The translations under genes were made by a program, and so were the position numbers. From Clostridia bacterium (lineage in GTDB: Bacteria; Bacillota; Clostridia; Oscillospirales; Butyricicoccaceae), in assembly GCA_017394205.1 (NCBI GenBank), contig JAFOPS010000049.1:1-42231 (forward strand): a DNA stretch of 42,231 bases, in the 5' to 3' direction. The notes beneath the pieces were generated by a model. That model ran no database searches. It worked only from the letters and a program-made list of their open reading frames with translations, and had not been told where the DNA came from. Positions 8,921 to 15,497 of the stretch are shown piece after piece (positions within the stretch are counted from its first letter, which is position 1; each line of letters starts with the position of its first letter).

Positions 8921-8977
8921 GCCGTTTTTCCTTATAATAATAAGAAAATTTCACAAAAAGCAAGGCGCCGCCACGTC

Positions 8978-9013
8978 AAAAAAAAGAAGCCCCATCCGCA
9001 TTTCGGATGGGGC
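8978..9013 (-). terminator. Terminator of the LCP gene
   Basis: GCCCCATCCG, a four-base loop, CGGATGGGGC at 8989-9013, followed on the minus strand by a T-rich run (8978-8988), 11 bases after the stop codon. Confidence 0.9.
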
Positions 9014-9024
9014 CGTGCTGCCGT

Positions 9025-10092
9025 TCAGTCTTTATAATGAGGGATATGCACGTCGCTTTCCGTGATGTCCTCCACATAGGGGTTGAGATATTCGTTGACA
9101 AACTCCACCACCTGCTTGGGGTCCAGATAGACGTACGCCACGTTGTTGTAATACCCGGTGGACGCATAGGGCAGCGTATCGCTGTGGACGTTCTCGTCGA
9201 AGTTCAGGCCGTTGACCACATTGAGATAGAACCACACCATCTCCTGCACCGTCATATTGGTCTTGACGTTCTGGTTGATGATGTCGATATAGTCCTTGAT
9301 CTGGGTGACGCTGAACTTGGCCATCACCTGCTTCATAGCGGCGATAAGGAAGTCCTTCTGCCGGTTGACCCGGCCGAAATCGTTCTCCGACGTGCTGCGG
9401 TAGCGGACGAACTGCAGCGCCTTGTTTCCGTCCAGAAGCTGGTCGCCCGCCTTCAGGTTGATGTCGAATTTGGGGTCGGGATCGTAATGCACCATGTTGA
9501 TGGGCACGTCGTACTGCACGCCGCCGATCAGATCCACGATCTCCTTGAAGGACTTCATGTTCACCACCACGTAAAAGTTCACGGGGACGCCGGTGATCTC
9601 GGTGACGTCGGCGCACATAGCCTCCTCACCCGCGCGGCCGTAGGCGGCGTTGATCTTTTTGTTGTTGGATTTCACGTCGATCTGGGTATCGCGGTTGATG
9701 GAAACGATGTTGACCTTTTTGTTCACCGAATCCACCGAGCACAGCATCAGCGTGTCGGTGTTGTAATCGTCGGTGGTGCCCGCCAGGAGGATGGTATAAT
9801 ACCCTTTCTTCAGCTGGCGGCCGTTGCCGTCCACCACAGGGGCGTCGGGATCCTCCTCGGAGGGGCCGCTCTGGCCGGGAGCGGAGGGGTCGGTGCCGGG
9901 CGACGACGCGCCGGGATCGGAGGGATTCTTATCCGGGTCGACGACCGTCGAGTTTCCGGGATTCTTCTGCTGGTTGGGCGCCTTGGTAAAAAACCACCCC
10001 GCATAGCAGCCGGCCGCTACCAACACCGCCAGAAGGATCCAGAGCCACGTATGTTTTTTTCTCGGTTCCGCAACTGCCTCGTGTTTTCCCAT
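9025..10092 (-). CDS. LytR-CpsA-Psr (LCP) family cell-wall glycopolymer transferase
   Basis: 355 residues. LCP proteins attach teichoic acid or capsule polymers from lipid carriers to peptidoglycan outside the membrane. A basic start (MGKHEAVAEPRKKHTW) is followed by one membrane helix (about residues 17-36), a Pro/Ser/Asp-rich linker to residue 90, then the LCP domain. The domain shows NTDTLML, the Arg of SINRDTQ, KINAAYGR, FVRYR and DFGRVNRQKDFLIAAMKQ, which together hold the metal and pyrophosphate. ATG at 10092 is chosen because AGGAGAG precedes it; the frame is open further upstream but without a ribosome site. It is monocistronic. The polymer it transfers cannot be told from sequence. 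Confidence 0.93.
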   Translation of the reverse strand: MGKHEAVAEPRKKHTWLWILLAVLVAAGCYAGWFFTKAPNQQKNPGNSTVVDPDKNPSDPGASSPGTDPSAPGQSGPSEEDPDAPVVDGNGRQLKKGYYTILLAGTTDDYNTDTLMLCSVDSVNKKVNIVSINRDTQIDVKSNNKKINAAYGRAGEEAMCADVTEITGVPVNFYVVVNMKSFKEIVDLIGGVQYDVPINMVHYDPDPKFDINLKAGDQLLDGNKALQFVRYRSTSENDFGRVNRQKDFLIAAMKQVMAKFSVTQIKDYIDIINQNVKTNMTVQEMVWFYLNVVNGLNFDENVHSDTLPYASTGYYNNVAYVYLDPKQVVEFVNEYLNPYVEDITESDVHIPHYKD

Positions 10093-10177
10093 AAAGCGAT
10101 TCTCTCCTGCTTGTCTGTAAACTGTGCGCGGCCCGCTTCGGGGCCTGCGCCGCGCTTTTTTTACGCTTGTACGAATC

Positions 10178-10186
10178 AGTATACCA
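10178..10186 (-). promoter_or_regulatory. Extended -10 promoter of the LCP gene
   Basis: TGGTATACT on the minus strand, an extended -10 element, about 85 bases before the ATG. The -35 is weak. Confidence 0.55.
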
Positions 10187-10243
10187 CAGTTTTTTGCCGC
10201 ATGCCACAGAAAAATGCTTAAAAAACCTAAATTCACATTTTGT

Positions 10244-10272
10244 TTTACTTTGCACCGCCGGTATGCTATGAT
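10244..10272 (+). promoter_or_regulatory. Promoter of the AEC carrier pair
   Basis: TTTACT (10244-10249), a 17-base spacer and TATGAT (10267-10272), about 55 bases upstream of the first carrier start. Confidence 0.65.
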
Positions 10273-10327
10273 AATGATACTTGTTTTGTGACTGCGCCCG
10301 CCAAAAAAAGTTCCTCGGAGCGTGCCT

Positions 10328-11275
10328 ATGTGGGATCATTTTTTCTTCAGTCTGAGCGCCACCGTGCCGGTTTTCGCCGTGATGGTGCTGGGTCATCTCC
10401 TGCGCCGCGCGGGGCTTCTGACCCATGAGTTTTGCCGGGTGAGCAACCGTCTGGTCTTTACCGCGGCGCTGCCCGCCATGCTTTTTCGCCAGATCGCCGT
10501 CCTGCGGCCCGATCAGATCGCCGACGGGCGCTTCCTGCTGTTCACCGCGGCGGCCAGCGTGCTTTATCCCCTTTTGGTCTGGCTTCCCGCCCGACGCCTT
10601 TTGCCCGACAAGGGCGAGGTGGGCGCCTTTACCCAGGGCGCCTTTCGCGGGAACACCGCCCTTCTGGGCGCCGTTTTGATGGAGAGCATCTGCGGCAGCC
10701 TGACCTACGCCCCGCTGATCGTGCTGGCGGGCGTGCCCATCAGCAACGCCTTTTCCGTGATCATCCTGAGTCTGGAGGCCGGCGGCGACAGGCCCGACCG
10801 GGCCGCTCTGCGGCGGGCGCTGGCGGGCGTGATCAAGAACCCCCTGATCATCGGCATCCTGCTGGGGCTCCCCTTTGCCTTTTTCCGCATCCCCATCCCC
10901 GCCGCGGCCGACAAGGGTCTTGCCCTGCTGGCCAACATGGCCTCGCCGCTGGCGCTTTTGGTGATCGGCGCCGAATTCCGCGCCGACGCCGCCGTGAAAA
11001 AACTCCGCTCCACGGTGTGCGCCGGGCTCATCAAGCTGCTCCTTCTGCCCGCGCTGACCATTTTCGCCGCGGCGGCGCTGGGCTTCCGGGGCGAAGCGAT
11101 GGTGGCCGTTCTGGTCTTTTCCGGGACGCCCACCGCCGTGGCCTCGTATATCATGGCGGAAAACATGCACAACGACGGCGTGCTGGCCAACGGGATCGTT
11201 GCCTTTACCACGCTGCTGTCCGCCGTCACCGTAACGGGATGGATCTTCCTGCTGCGCGTGACCGGGTTGATCTGA
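10328..11275 (+). CDS. AEC family transporter (auxin efflux carrier type), copy 1
   Basis: 315 residues with about ten membrane helices in two halves. AEC proteins are secondary carriers; characterised bacterial members move malate, malonate or other small organic anions. The start MWDHFFFSLSATVPVFAVMVLGH, the FRGNTALLGAVL segment in helix 4-5 and the NDGVLANGIVAFTTLLSAVTVTGW end are typical. The ATG at 10328 is preferred over a GTG two codons upstream because CGGAG sits seven bases before it. The second carrier follows after 12 bases with a clear GAGGAGG, so the two form an operon. The substrate is unknown. Confidence 0.9.
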   Translation: MWDHFFFSLSATVPVFAVMVLGHLLRRAGLLTHEFCRVSNRLVFTAALPAMLFRQIAVLRPDQIADGRFLLFTAAASVLYPLLVWLPARRLLPDKGEVGAFTQGAFRGNTALLGAVLMESICGSLTYAPLIVLAGVPISNAFSVIILSLEAGGDRPDRAALRRALAGVIKNPLIIGILLGLPFAFFRIPIPAAADKGLALLANMASPLALLVIGAEFRADAAVKKLRSTVCAGLIKLLLLPALTIFAAAALGFRGEAMVAVLVFSGTPTAVASYIMAENMHNDGVLANGIVAFTTLLSAVTVTGWIFLLRVTGLI

Positions 11276-11287
11276 GGAGGCGCACCC

Positions 11288-12238
11288 ATGCTGCAAAACT
11301 TTCTTTACAGTCTCAACGCCACCCTGCCCATCTTCGCCGTGATGGTGCTGGGCTGGATCCTGAAGCGGGTCGGCTTTCTCACCGAGGGCTTTACCAAGGT
11401 GGCCGACAGGCTGGTGTTCCAGGTAGCGCTGCCCTGCATGCTCTTTTTGGACATCGCTCAGATGGACACCGCCCAGCTGCTGGACGGCCGCTTCATTGCC
11501 TACGGCGCCGCGGTCACCCTGATCAGCATTTTCGCCATCTGGGGACTGGCCAAGGTCTTTCTTAAGGACAAGACGCTGGTGGGCTCCTTTGTCCAGGGCT
11601 CTTACCGCAGCTCGGCCGCCGTGCTGGGCGTGGCCCTCATCGCCAACGTCTACGACGACGCGGGCTATGCGCCGCTGATGATCCTGGCGTCCGTGCCGCT
11701 CTACAACATCTTCGCCGTCCTCATCCTGACCCTTGAGGCGGGGGGCGGCGGCAGACTCGACGGGGCCCGCCTGCGGAAGGCCGCCGTGGGCGTGTGCAAA
11801 AATCCCATCATTCTCGGCATCCTGGCGGGCATGCCCTTTGCGCTGTTTCGTCTGCCTATCCCCACCGTAGCGGAAAAGGGGCTGCACATGGTGGCCAACG
11901 TGGCCACGCCGCTGGCCCTGCTCTCCATCGGGGCCGCCTTCGTCTGGGGCGACGCCATGAAAAAGGCGAAGCCCACCGTCTGGGCCTCGGCCATCAAGCT
12001 TGTGATCCTCCCCGCCGTTTTTCTGCCCGTTGCGGCGGCGCTGGGCTTTCGGAACGCCCAACTGATGGCGATTCTGATCATGCTGGGCTCGCCCACCACC
12101 GCCACCAGCTATATCATGGCGAAGCAGATGGGCAACGACGGCGTGCTGGCCAACGGGATCATTGTTCTCACGACGCTGCTGTCCGCTGTGACTATTACCG
12201 GATGGATCTTTTTGCTGCGCACGCTGGGGCTTTTATAA
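11288..12238 (+). CDS. AEC family transporter, copy 2
   Basis: 316 residues, collinear with the preceding gene along its whole length (for example SLNATLPIFAVMVLGW against SLSATVPVFAVMVLGH, and NDGVLANGI in both), so the pair arose by duplication and then diverged. It has the same ten-helix layout, and its C-terminus ends WIFLLRTLGLL. Such adjacent AEC genes may make a heteromeric carrier or two carriers with different substrates; neither can be shown here. The striking feature is downstream: the last 17 or so codons with stop and hairpin are repeated three more times at 95-bp intervals. Confidence 0.9.
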   Translation: MLQNFLYSLNATLPIFAVMVLGWILKRVGFLTEGFTKVADRLVFQVALPCMLFLDIAQMDTAQLLDGRFIAYGAAVTLISIFAIWGLAKVFLKDKTLVGSFVQGSYRSSAAVLGVALIANVYDDAGYAPLMILASVPLYNIFAVLILTLEAGGGGRLDGARLRKAAVGVCKNPIILGILAGMPFALFRLPIPTVAEKGLHMVANVATPLALLSIGAAFVWGDAMKKAKPTVWASAIKLVILPAVFLPVAAALGFRNAQLMAILIMLGSPTTATSYIMAKQMGNDGVLANGIIVLTTLLSAVTITGWIFLLRTLGLL

Positions 12239-12554
12239 GGTCGATTTCCGTCCCGCCTTGCGGCGGGACGGGGGGCTTCGCTGTGACTATTACCGGATGG
12301 ATCTTTTTGCTGCGCACGCTGGGGCTTTTGTAAGGTCGATTTCCGTCCCGCCTTGCGGCGGGACAGAGGGCTTCGCTGTGACCATCACCGGATGGATCTT
12401 TTTGCTGCGTACGCTGGGGCTTTTGTAAGGTCGATTTCCGTCCCGCCTTGCGGCGGGACAGGAGGCTTCGCTGTGACCATCACCGGATGGATCTTTTTGC
12501 TGCGCACGCTGGGACTTTTGTAAGGTCGATTTCCGTCCCGCCTTGCGGCGGGAC
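12184..12554 (+). repeat. Four-copy 95-bp tandem array: AEC gene tail plus hairpin
   Basis: Units begin at 12184, 12279, 12374 and 12469. Unit 1 is the true 3' end of the second AEC gene. Each unit holds the codons for VTITGWIFLLRTLGLL, a TAA stop (12236, 12331, 12426, 12521), then GGTCGATTTCC and the perfect hairpin GTCCCGCCTTGCGGCGGGAC. Within the coding part five sites vary between copies (ACT/ACC, ATT/ATC, CGC/CGT, GGG/GGA, TTA/TTG); all are third positions and all are synonymous. The 95-bp period is not a multiple of three, so the array is not one long protein repeat. Unit 4 runs directly into the dispersed repeat at 12555. Confidence 0.95.
12250..12269 (+). terminator. Hairpin after the second AEC gene
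   Basis: GTCCCGCC, TTGC, GGCGGGAC, a perfect 8-bp stem, 11 bases after the stop. No T run follows, so it may protect the mRNA 3' end or work with the other copies (12345-12364, 12440-12459, 12535-12554) and the T-flanked hairpin at 12568-12592. Confidence 0.45.
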
Positions 12555-12625
12555 GCCAAATTGGCGAAAAAGCCCAGTGCAGCGGGTTTTTCGACAGTCT
12601 AACGCCCCGCCGCAAGGCGGGGCGT
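12555..12625 (+). repeat. 71-bp direct repeat, copy 1
   Basis: Made of CCAAATTGGCG, a T-flanked hairpin (AAAAAGCCC ... GCGGGTTTTT), the word TCGACAGTCTA and a second hairpin (ACGCCCCGCC, GCAA, GGCGGGGCGT). It is identical to 12774-12844 except for one base. The first hairpin has the form of a bidirectional terminator and would end the AEC transcript. Confidence 0.9.
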
Positions 12626-12679
12626 CAGCTTGTCAAAAAAGTCAAAATCGCCGCTTCGGCGATTTTGCTTACCCATCGT
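12626..12679. other. Spacer inside the repeat mosaic
   Basis: No gene. It contains a short stem-loop AAAATCGCCG, CTT, CGGCGATTTT at about 12644-12666, flanked by A and T runs, another bidirectional terminator-like element. Confidence 0.5.
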
Positions 12680-12820
12680 TTTTGACCGTTTTCTGTGTGA
12701 AAATGGTCAAAAACACCACGACCCGCCGCGATTTTTCGCAAAAAATGCGGCGAACTCCGGCCCGCAGGCCGGCGCCAAATTGGCGAAAAAGCCCAGCGCA
12801 GCGGGTTTTTCGACAGTCTA
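12680..12820 (+). repeat. 141-bp dispersed structured repeat, copy 1
   Basis: Matches 42091-42231 in reverse orientation with three mismatches by eye. It is a chain of palindromes: TTTTGACC ... GGTCAAAA, GCCGCGA ... TGCGGC, CCGGCCCGCAGGCCGG, CCAAATTGG and the T-flanked AAAAAGCCC ... GGGTTTTT hairpin, ending TCGACAGTCTA. It overlaps the 71-bp repeat at its right end. No start codon with a ribosome site is found in it, and the frames open across it are products of base composition. Confidence 0.9.
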
Positions 12821-12844
12821 ACGCCCCGCCGCAAGGCGGGGCGT
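12774..12844 (+). repeat. 71-bp direct repeat, copy 2
   Basis: Second copy of the 12555-12625 repeat with one base changed. On the minus strand its hairpins lie just after the small secreted protein gene and can serve as that gene's terminator. Confidence 0.9.
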
Positions 12845-12855
12845 TTCGTCTGGTT

Positions 12856-13191
12856 TTATCGGAAGGTCAACTGATACGGGCAGAAAACACCCGTTTCGGT
12901 CACGCCGTCCACGGTGCGCTGCCACGTGACGTCGTTGTAGGTGATGGCCCCGCCGTGCTCGCAAAGGCTGTGATCCACGATCTCCCAGCCCTCGGCTTCC
13001 AGCTTCGCCGTCATTTCTTCCACGGCCTGCACGTGCGCCGGATCATAGTCGTGCTCGGGCAGACCCTCTTCCTTCACCTGCTCCGGCGTGAGCGGGACCT
13101 GCGCGGGATCGCCGACCCCTGCCTGCGCCAAAAGCACGACGCTGCCCATGACCAGCACCGCGCAGAGCAGAATGAGCCATTTCTTTTTCAT
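12856..13191 (-). CDS. Small secreted protein of unknown function
   Basis: 111 residues. It starts with a Sec signal or anchor (MKKKWLILLCAVLVMGSVVLLAQAG) and continues as an acidic soluble domain of about 85 residues with TPEQVKEEGLPEHDYDPAHVQAV, one helix rich in Glu and Ala, and a C-terminal part with WQRTVDG and two cysteines (in SLCEHGG and GVFCPYQ) that could form a disulfide. The ATG at 13191 has GGAAAGGATG upstream; the longer open frame lacks this. I do not recognise the family. It has its own promoter at 13316-13344 and a repeat mosaic as terminator. Confidence 0.75.
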   Translation of the reverse strand: MKKKWLILLCAVLVMGSVVLLAQAGVGDPAQVPLTPEQVKEEGLPEHDYDPAHVQAVEEMTAKLEAEGWEIVDHSLCEHGGAITYNDVTWQRTVDGVTETGVFCPYQLTFR

Positions 13192-13278
13192 GTAAGCACA
13201 TCCTTTCCGGTCGCGCACCGGTTCGCAGACGCCTCTGTCTGCGCCGGGCATATCAAATCAACACAGCAAGATATATCT

Positions 13279-13316
13279 TATTGATATTTTTTGTATTCAT
13301 TTTATCTCTATTGATA
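13279..13316 (-). promoter_or_regulatory. Paired TATTGATA sites near the promoter of the secreted protein
   Basis: The octamer TATTGATA occurs at 13279-13286 and 13309-13316, 30 bp apart, in the same orientation, with a perfect palindrome AAGATATATCTT at 13268-13279 beside the first. The spacing of about three helical turns and the overlap with the -10 region suggest a regulator site. The regulator is unknown. Confidence 0.4.
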
Positions 13317-13344
13317 GAATCGCACGCTTTTCCGTTTTTGTCAA
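13316..13344 (-). promoter_or_regulatory. Promoter of the small secreted protein gene
   Basis: Perfect TTGACA (13339-13344), 17-base spacer and GATTCT (13316-13321) on the minus strand. The -10 is weak. Confidence 0.5.
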
Positions 13345-13420
13345 GACCATTTCGGCCAAATCGGGAAAATGCACAAATCCGGGCCGCCGTTTTCGGAAAT
13401 GATTCCCAAGCATCGAATCA

Positions 13421-13449
13421 AAAAAGCCGCGCTCCCTGCGCGGCTTTTT
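13421..13449 (-). terminator. Terminator of the serine hydrolase gene
   Basis: AAAAAGCCGCGC, loop, GCGCGGCTTTTT immediately after the stop codon, with a T run on the minus strand. Confidence 0.9.
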
Positions 13450-13458
13450 GGTGTTCTT

Positions 13459-14475
13459 TTACTCTGCGTGCTCTACAAAATCCCGGATGTCGCCCCAAAA
13501 ACCGCCATCCAGCGCCTGCTCCAGCAGGGGGAAATAAACCTCGCGGCCGGCGTCGCCGTTGGTGTGGACCACCATCCCGTCGCCGGTGACTTTGTCCCAG
13601 ATCGCAAAGGACTGGAAGCCGGAATTATCGCCCCAGTGCCACAGGACGTTGGGATCCTTTTTCGGGATGCCGAAGCCAAGGCCCCAATCGATCTGTGCCG
13701 AGGCGGCGTTCTGCGGCGCGGTCATCTCGCCGAACAGCTCCTGCGACAGGCCGCCCCGCTCCCGGATCAGGCGGCAGAGGATCTTCGCGTATTCGCCGGA
13801 ATACGAATAGAGCGACCACGCGGCGTTGGGTTCGGGCCCGTTGCCCGTGGTGCGGCGCTCGCTGCGCACCTTGCGGACCTTGCCCTCCCGGTCGAAGCCC
13901 ACGGAAAAGGCCTCGCCCACCGCGGGCGTCCAGCAGGCGGAGGCATGCTCCATCCCCCAGGGACGGAAAAACCGCTCTTCAAACAGGGCGTTCATATCCC
14001 GTCCCTCGGTCTGCTCCACCAGGTGCTGCAAAAGATAATATCCCTCGCCGGAATAGCTGAAGCTCCTGCCCGGGTCAAACAGCATATGCATGGGCTTTGC
14101 CTCCCAGTTGGGGAGCCCGGAGGCGTGACAAAGCGCCTGCCGGGGCGTAATGGTGAGAAACCGCGGATCGTCGGACCAGGGCTCCTCCCGCAGCACGTCC
14201 ATGATGGGGCGGTCCAGCGCCAGCTTCCCGGCGTCGGCCTCCTGCAAGGCAAGCAGGGCAAACAGGGACTTGGTCAGCGAAGCGCACTCCAGCAGCGTTC
14301 CTTCGGTCATGGGAGTCCCCTTCCCGTCCCGCATGCCGTAAGCGGCGGAAAACACGATCTCGCCGCCGGAAACGACGGCCAGCGTGGCGCCTGGAACATG
14401 CCACCGTTCCAGCGCCTGTGTCAAGGAGATCTCTCCCCGTGTGAGCTTGGGTAAAAAATCGGTTTTGAGCTTCAT
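13459..14475 (-). CDS. Serine hydrolase, class C beta-lactamase / esterase-like
   Basis: 338 residues of the beta-lactamase-related (peptidase S12) fold. The nucleophile motif is SLTK at residues 66-69, the second motif is Tyr141-Ser-Gly (in place of Tyr-Ser/Ala-Asn) and the third is His280-Trp-Gly, corresponding to the KTG box. Such proteins are usually cytoplasmic or secreted esterases, peptidases or D-amino-acid hydrolases; true beta-lactamase activity is unlikely with HWG. No signal peptide is seen, so it probably acts inside the cell. ATG at 14475 has CCGGAGG upstream, and a near-perfect promoter lies at 14528-14556. The natural substrate is unknown. Confidence 0.88.
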   Translation of the reverse strand: MKLKTDFLPKLTRGEISLTQALERWHVPGATLAVVSGGEIVFSAAYGMRDGKGTPMTEGTLLECASLTKSLFALLALQEADAGKLALDRPIMDVLREEPWSDDPRFLTITPRQALCHASGLPNWEAKPMHMLFDPGRSFSYSGEGYYLLQHLVEQTEGRDMNALFEERFFRPWGMEHASACWTPAVGEAFSVGFDREGKVRKVRSERRTTGNGPEPNAAWSLYSYSGEYAKILCRLIRERGGLSQELFGEMTAPQNAASAQIDWGLGFGIPKKDPNVLWHWGDNSGFQSFAIWDKVTGDGMVVHTNGDAGREVYFPLLEQALDGGFWGDIRDFVEHAE

Positions 14476-14527
14476 GAGCGGGCCTCCGGCAGGTCTTTTT
14501 TGGGGGATCCGTTGTTTTCCTGTTATT

Positions 14528-14556
14528 ATTATACTTGTGCCGGCCCGCTTGTGCAA
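14528..14556 (-). promoter_or_regulatory. Promoter of the serine hydrolase gene
   Basis: TTGCAC (14551-14556), 17-base spacer, TATAAT (14528-14533) on the minus strand. Confidence 0.8.
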
Positions 14557-14565
14557 TAGCAAGCT

Positions 14566-14922
14566 TCAGATTTTTCCCAAAAACAGCAGCACGGCGGCGC
14601 CCGCCATCCGCTGCTCCAGCGTTCCGGGCAGCCCCTTCAGCGGGATCTCGCGGGGCCGGCGCAGGTCGCCGTCCAGCGTCCGCATCTCCCGCTGGAGCGC
14701 CGCCATGCCCCCCTCCTGAAGCAGCGACGACACCGAAAGGCTGCTTCTGCCGTCCAGACCGCAGGTGAGCATCTGCCCCGCACAGCGGACGTTGCCCCGG
14801 CGGTCGATAAGAAGATCCCAGTGCTCTCCCCCGTCCGCCGGGCGGGCGCACAGCTCCTGTTGGCGGATCAGCCGCCGAAGCCAGGGCAGGTCGCCGCGCT
14901 TTTCGCAGGCAATGACGATCAT
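14566..14922 (-). CDS. Conserved-looking hypothetical protein
   Basis: 118 residues, soluble, start ATG at 14922 with AAAGGGGAG correctly spaced, so the gene is likely real. The N-terminal half has MIVIACEKRGDLPWLRRLI, a short Trp/Asp segment (HWDLLIDRRGNVRC) and a Cys in MLTCGLDG; the second half reads SSLSVSSLLQEGGMAALQREM and ends VLLFLGKI. I do not recognise a family. The pattern of strand, turn and a DRRGN-like hairpin could be a small alpha/beta fold. It lies between a terminator at 14984-15006 and the promoter of the next gene, so it may be a single-gene unit read from a weak TATGAT near 14972. Confidence 0.65.
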   Translation of the reverse strand: MIVIACEKRGDLPWLRRLIRQQELCARPADGGEHWDLLIDRRGNVRCAGQMLTCGLDGRSSLSVSSLLQEGGMAALQREMRTLDGDLRRPREIPLKGLPGTLEQRMAGAAVLLFLGKI

Positions 14923-14983
14923 TTCGTTCTCCCCTTTCCGCCGTTAGTGTGCACGGGAAAGAGAGAATCATACGAAACGAAAA

Positions 14984-15006
14984 GCGCCGCAGCCACGCTG
15001 CGGCGC
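14984..15006 (-). terminator. Terminator of the dacA-gntR-ybaK unit
   Basis: GCGCCGCAG, five-base loop, CTGCGGCGC followed by TTTTCGTTTC on the minus strand, 9 bases after the ybaK stop. Confidence 0.85.
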
Positions 15007-15014
15007 CGGAAGTC

Positions 15015-15494
15015 TCATTCTCTTGTCAGATCGGCAAAGGTCCCGCCGCACAGATCGGCCAGTGCTTCGGGGCCGACCTCGATCTGAGCGCCGATGCGCC
15101 CCGCCGAGACCAGGATCCTGTCCCATAAGATCGCCGTTTCGTCGAAGCAGGTGGGATACGCCCGCTTCATCCCCAGCGGCGAGCAGCCGCCCCGAACATA
15201 GCCCGTGACCTTGTTGATCTCGGCCACATGGATCATCTCCACGCTCTTTTCCCCGGCGGCCCGGGCGGCCTTCTTCAGATCCAGCTCGGCGGTCACGGGG
15301 ATGACGAACACAAAAAATCCGCCTCCTCCGCCCCGGGTCACCAGCGTTTTGAAGACCCGCTGGGGCTCGATGCCCAGAAGCGCCGCCACGGTGACGCCGT
15401 CCACGGCCTCTTTCCCGTGGGGATAACTGTGAGCGGTATAGGGAACGCCCCCCTGCTCCAGCAGGCGCATGACGTTGGTCTTGTCCTCTGCCAC
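15015..15494 (-). CDS. ybaK: Cys-tRNA(Pro) deacylase, YbaK/EbsC family
   Basis: 159 residues, the normal length. YbaK-type proteins act in trans on tRNA(Pro) mischarged with cysteine, protecting translation fidelity in the cytoplasm. Family blocks are the YTAHSYPHG start region, GIEPQRVFKTLV with the key Lys in VFKTLV, FVFVIPVTAELDLKK, and the glycine-rich GYVRGGCSPLG loop near residue 105. The start is GTG at 15494 with GGAG seven bases upstream, three bases past the gntR stop, so it is co-transcribed with gntR and dacA. Alternative: a related trans-editing factor (ProX-like), but the GGCSPLG loop and length favour YbaK. Confidence 0.92.
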   Translation of the reverse strand: MAEDKTNVMRLLEQGGVPYTAHSYPHGKEAVDGVTVAALLGIEPQRVFKTLVTRGGGGGFFVFVIPVTAELDLKKAARAAGEKSVEMIHVAEINKVTGYVRGGCSPLGMKRAYPTCFDETAILWDRILVSAGRIGAQIEVGPEALADLCGGTFADLTRE

Positions 15495-15497
15495 GGC

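Noticed and set aside
12290..12559. Minus-strand frame across the 95-bp array that reads as a repetitive basic peptide
   Set aside because: The unit length is not a multiple of three, there is no start signal, and the peptide is the antisense of the carrier tail. The third-position pattern is explained by the plus-strand frame.
12184..12844. CRISPR-like array
   Set aside because: The units are contiguous 95-bp repeats with no unique spacers of constant length, and no cas genes are present.
1..12855. Transposase or integrase gene that could explain the repeats
   Set aside because: None is encoded in the window. Any enzyme acting on these repeats must be encoded elsewhere.
13459..14475. Calling the serine hydrolase a beta-lactamase (resistance gene)
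   Set aside because: It has no signal peptide and carries YSG and HWG in place of YxN and KTG, which fits the esterase/peptidase branch better.
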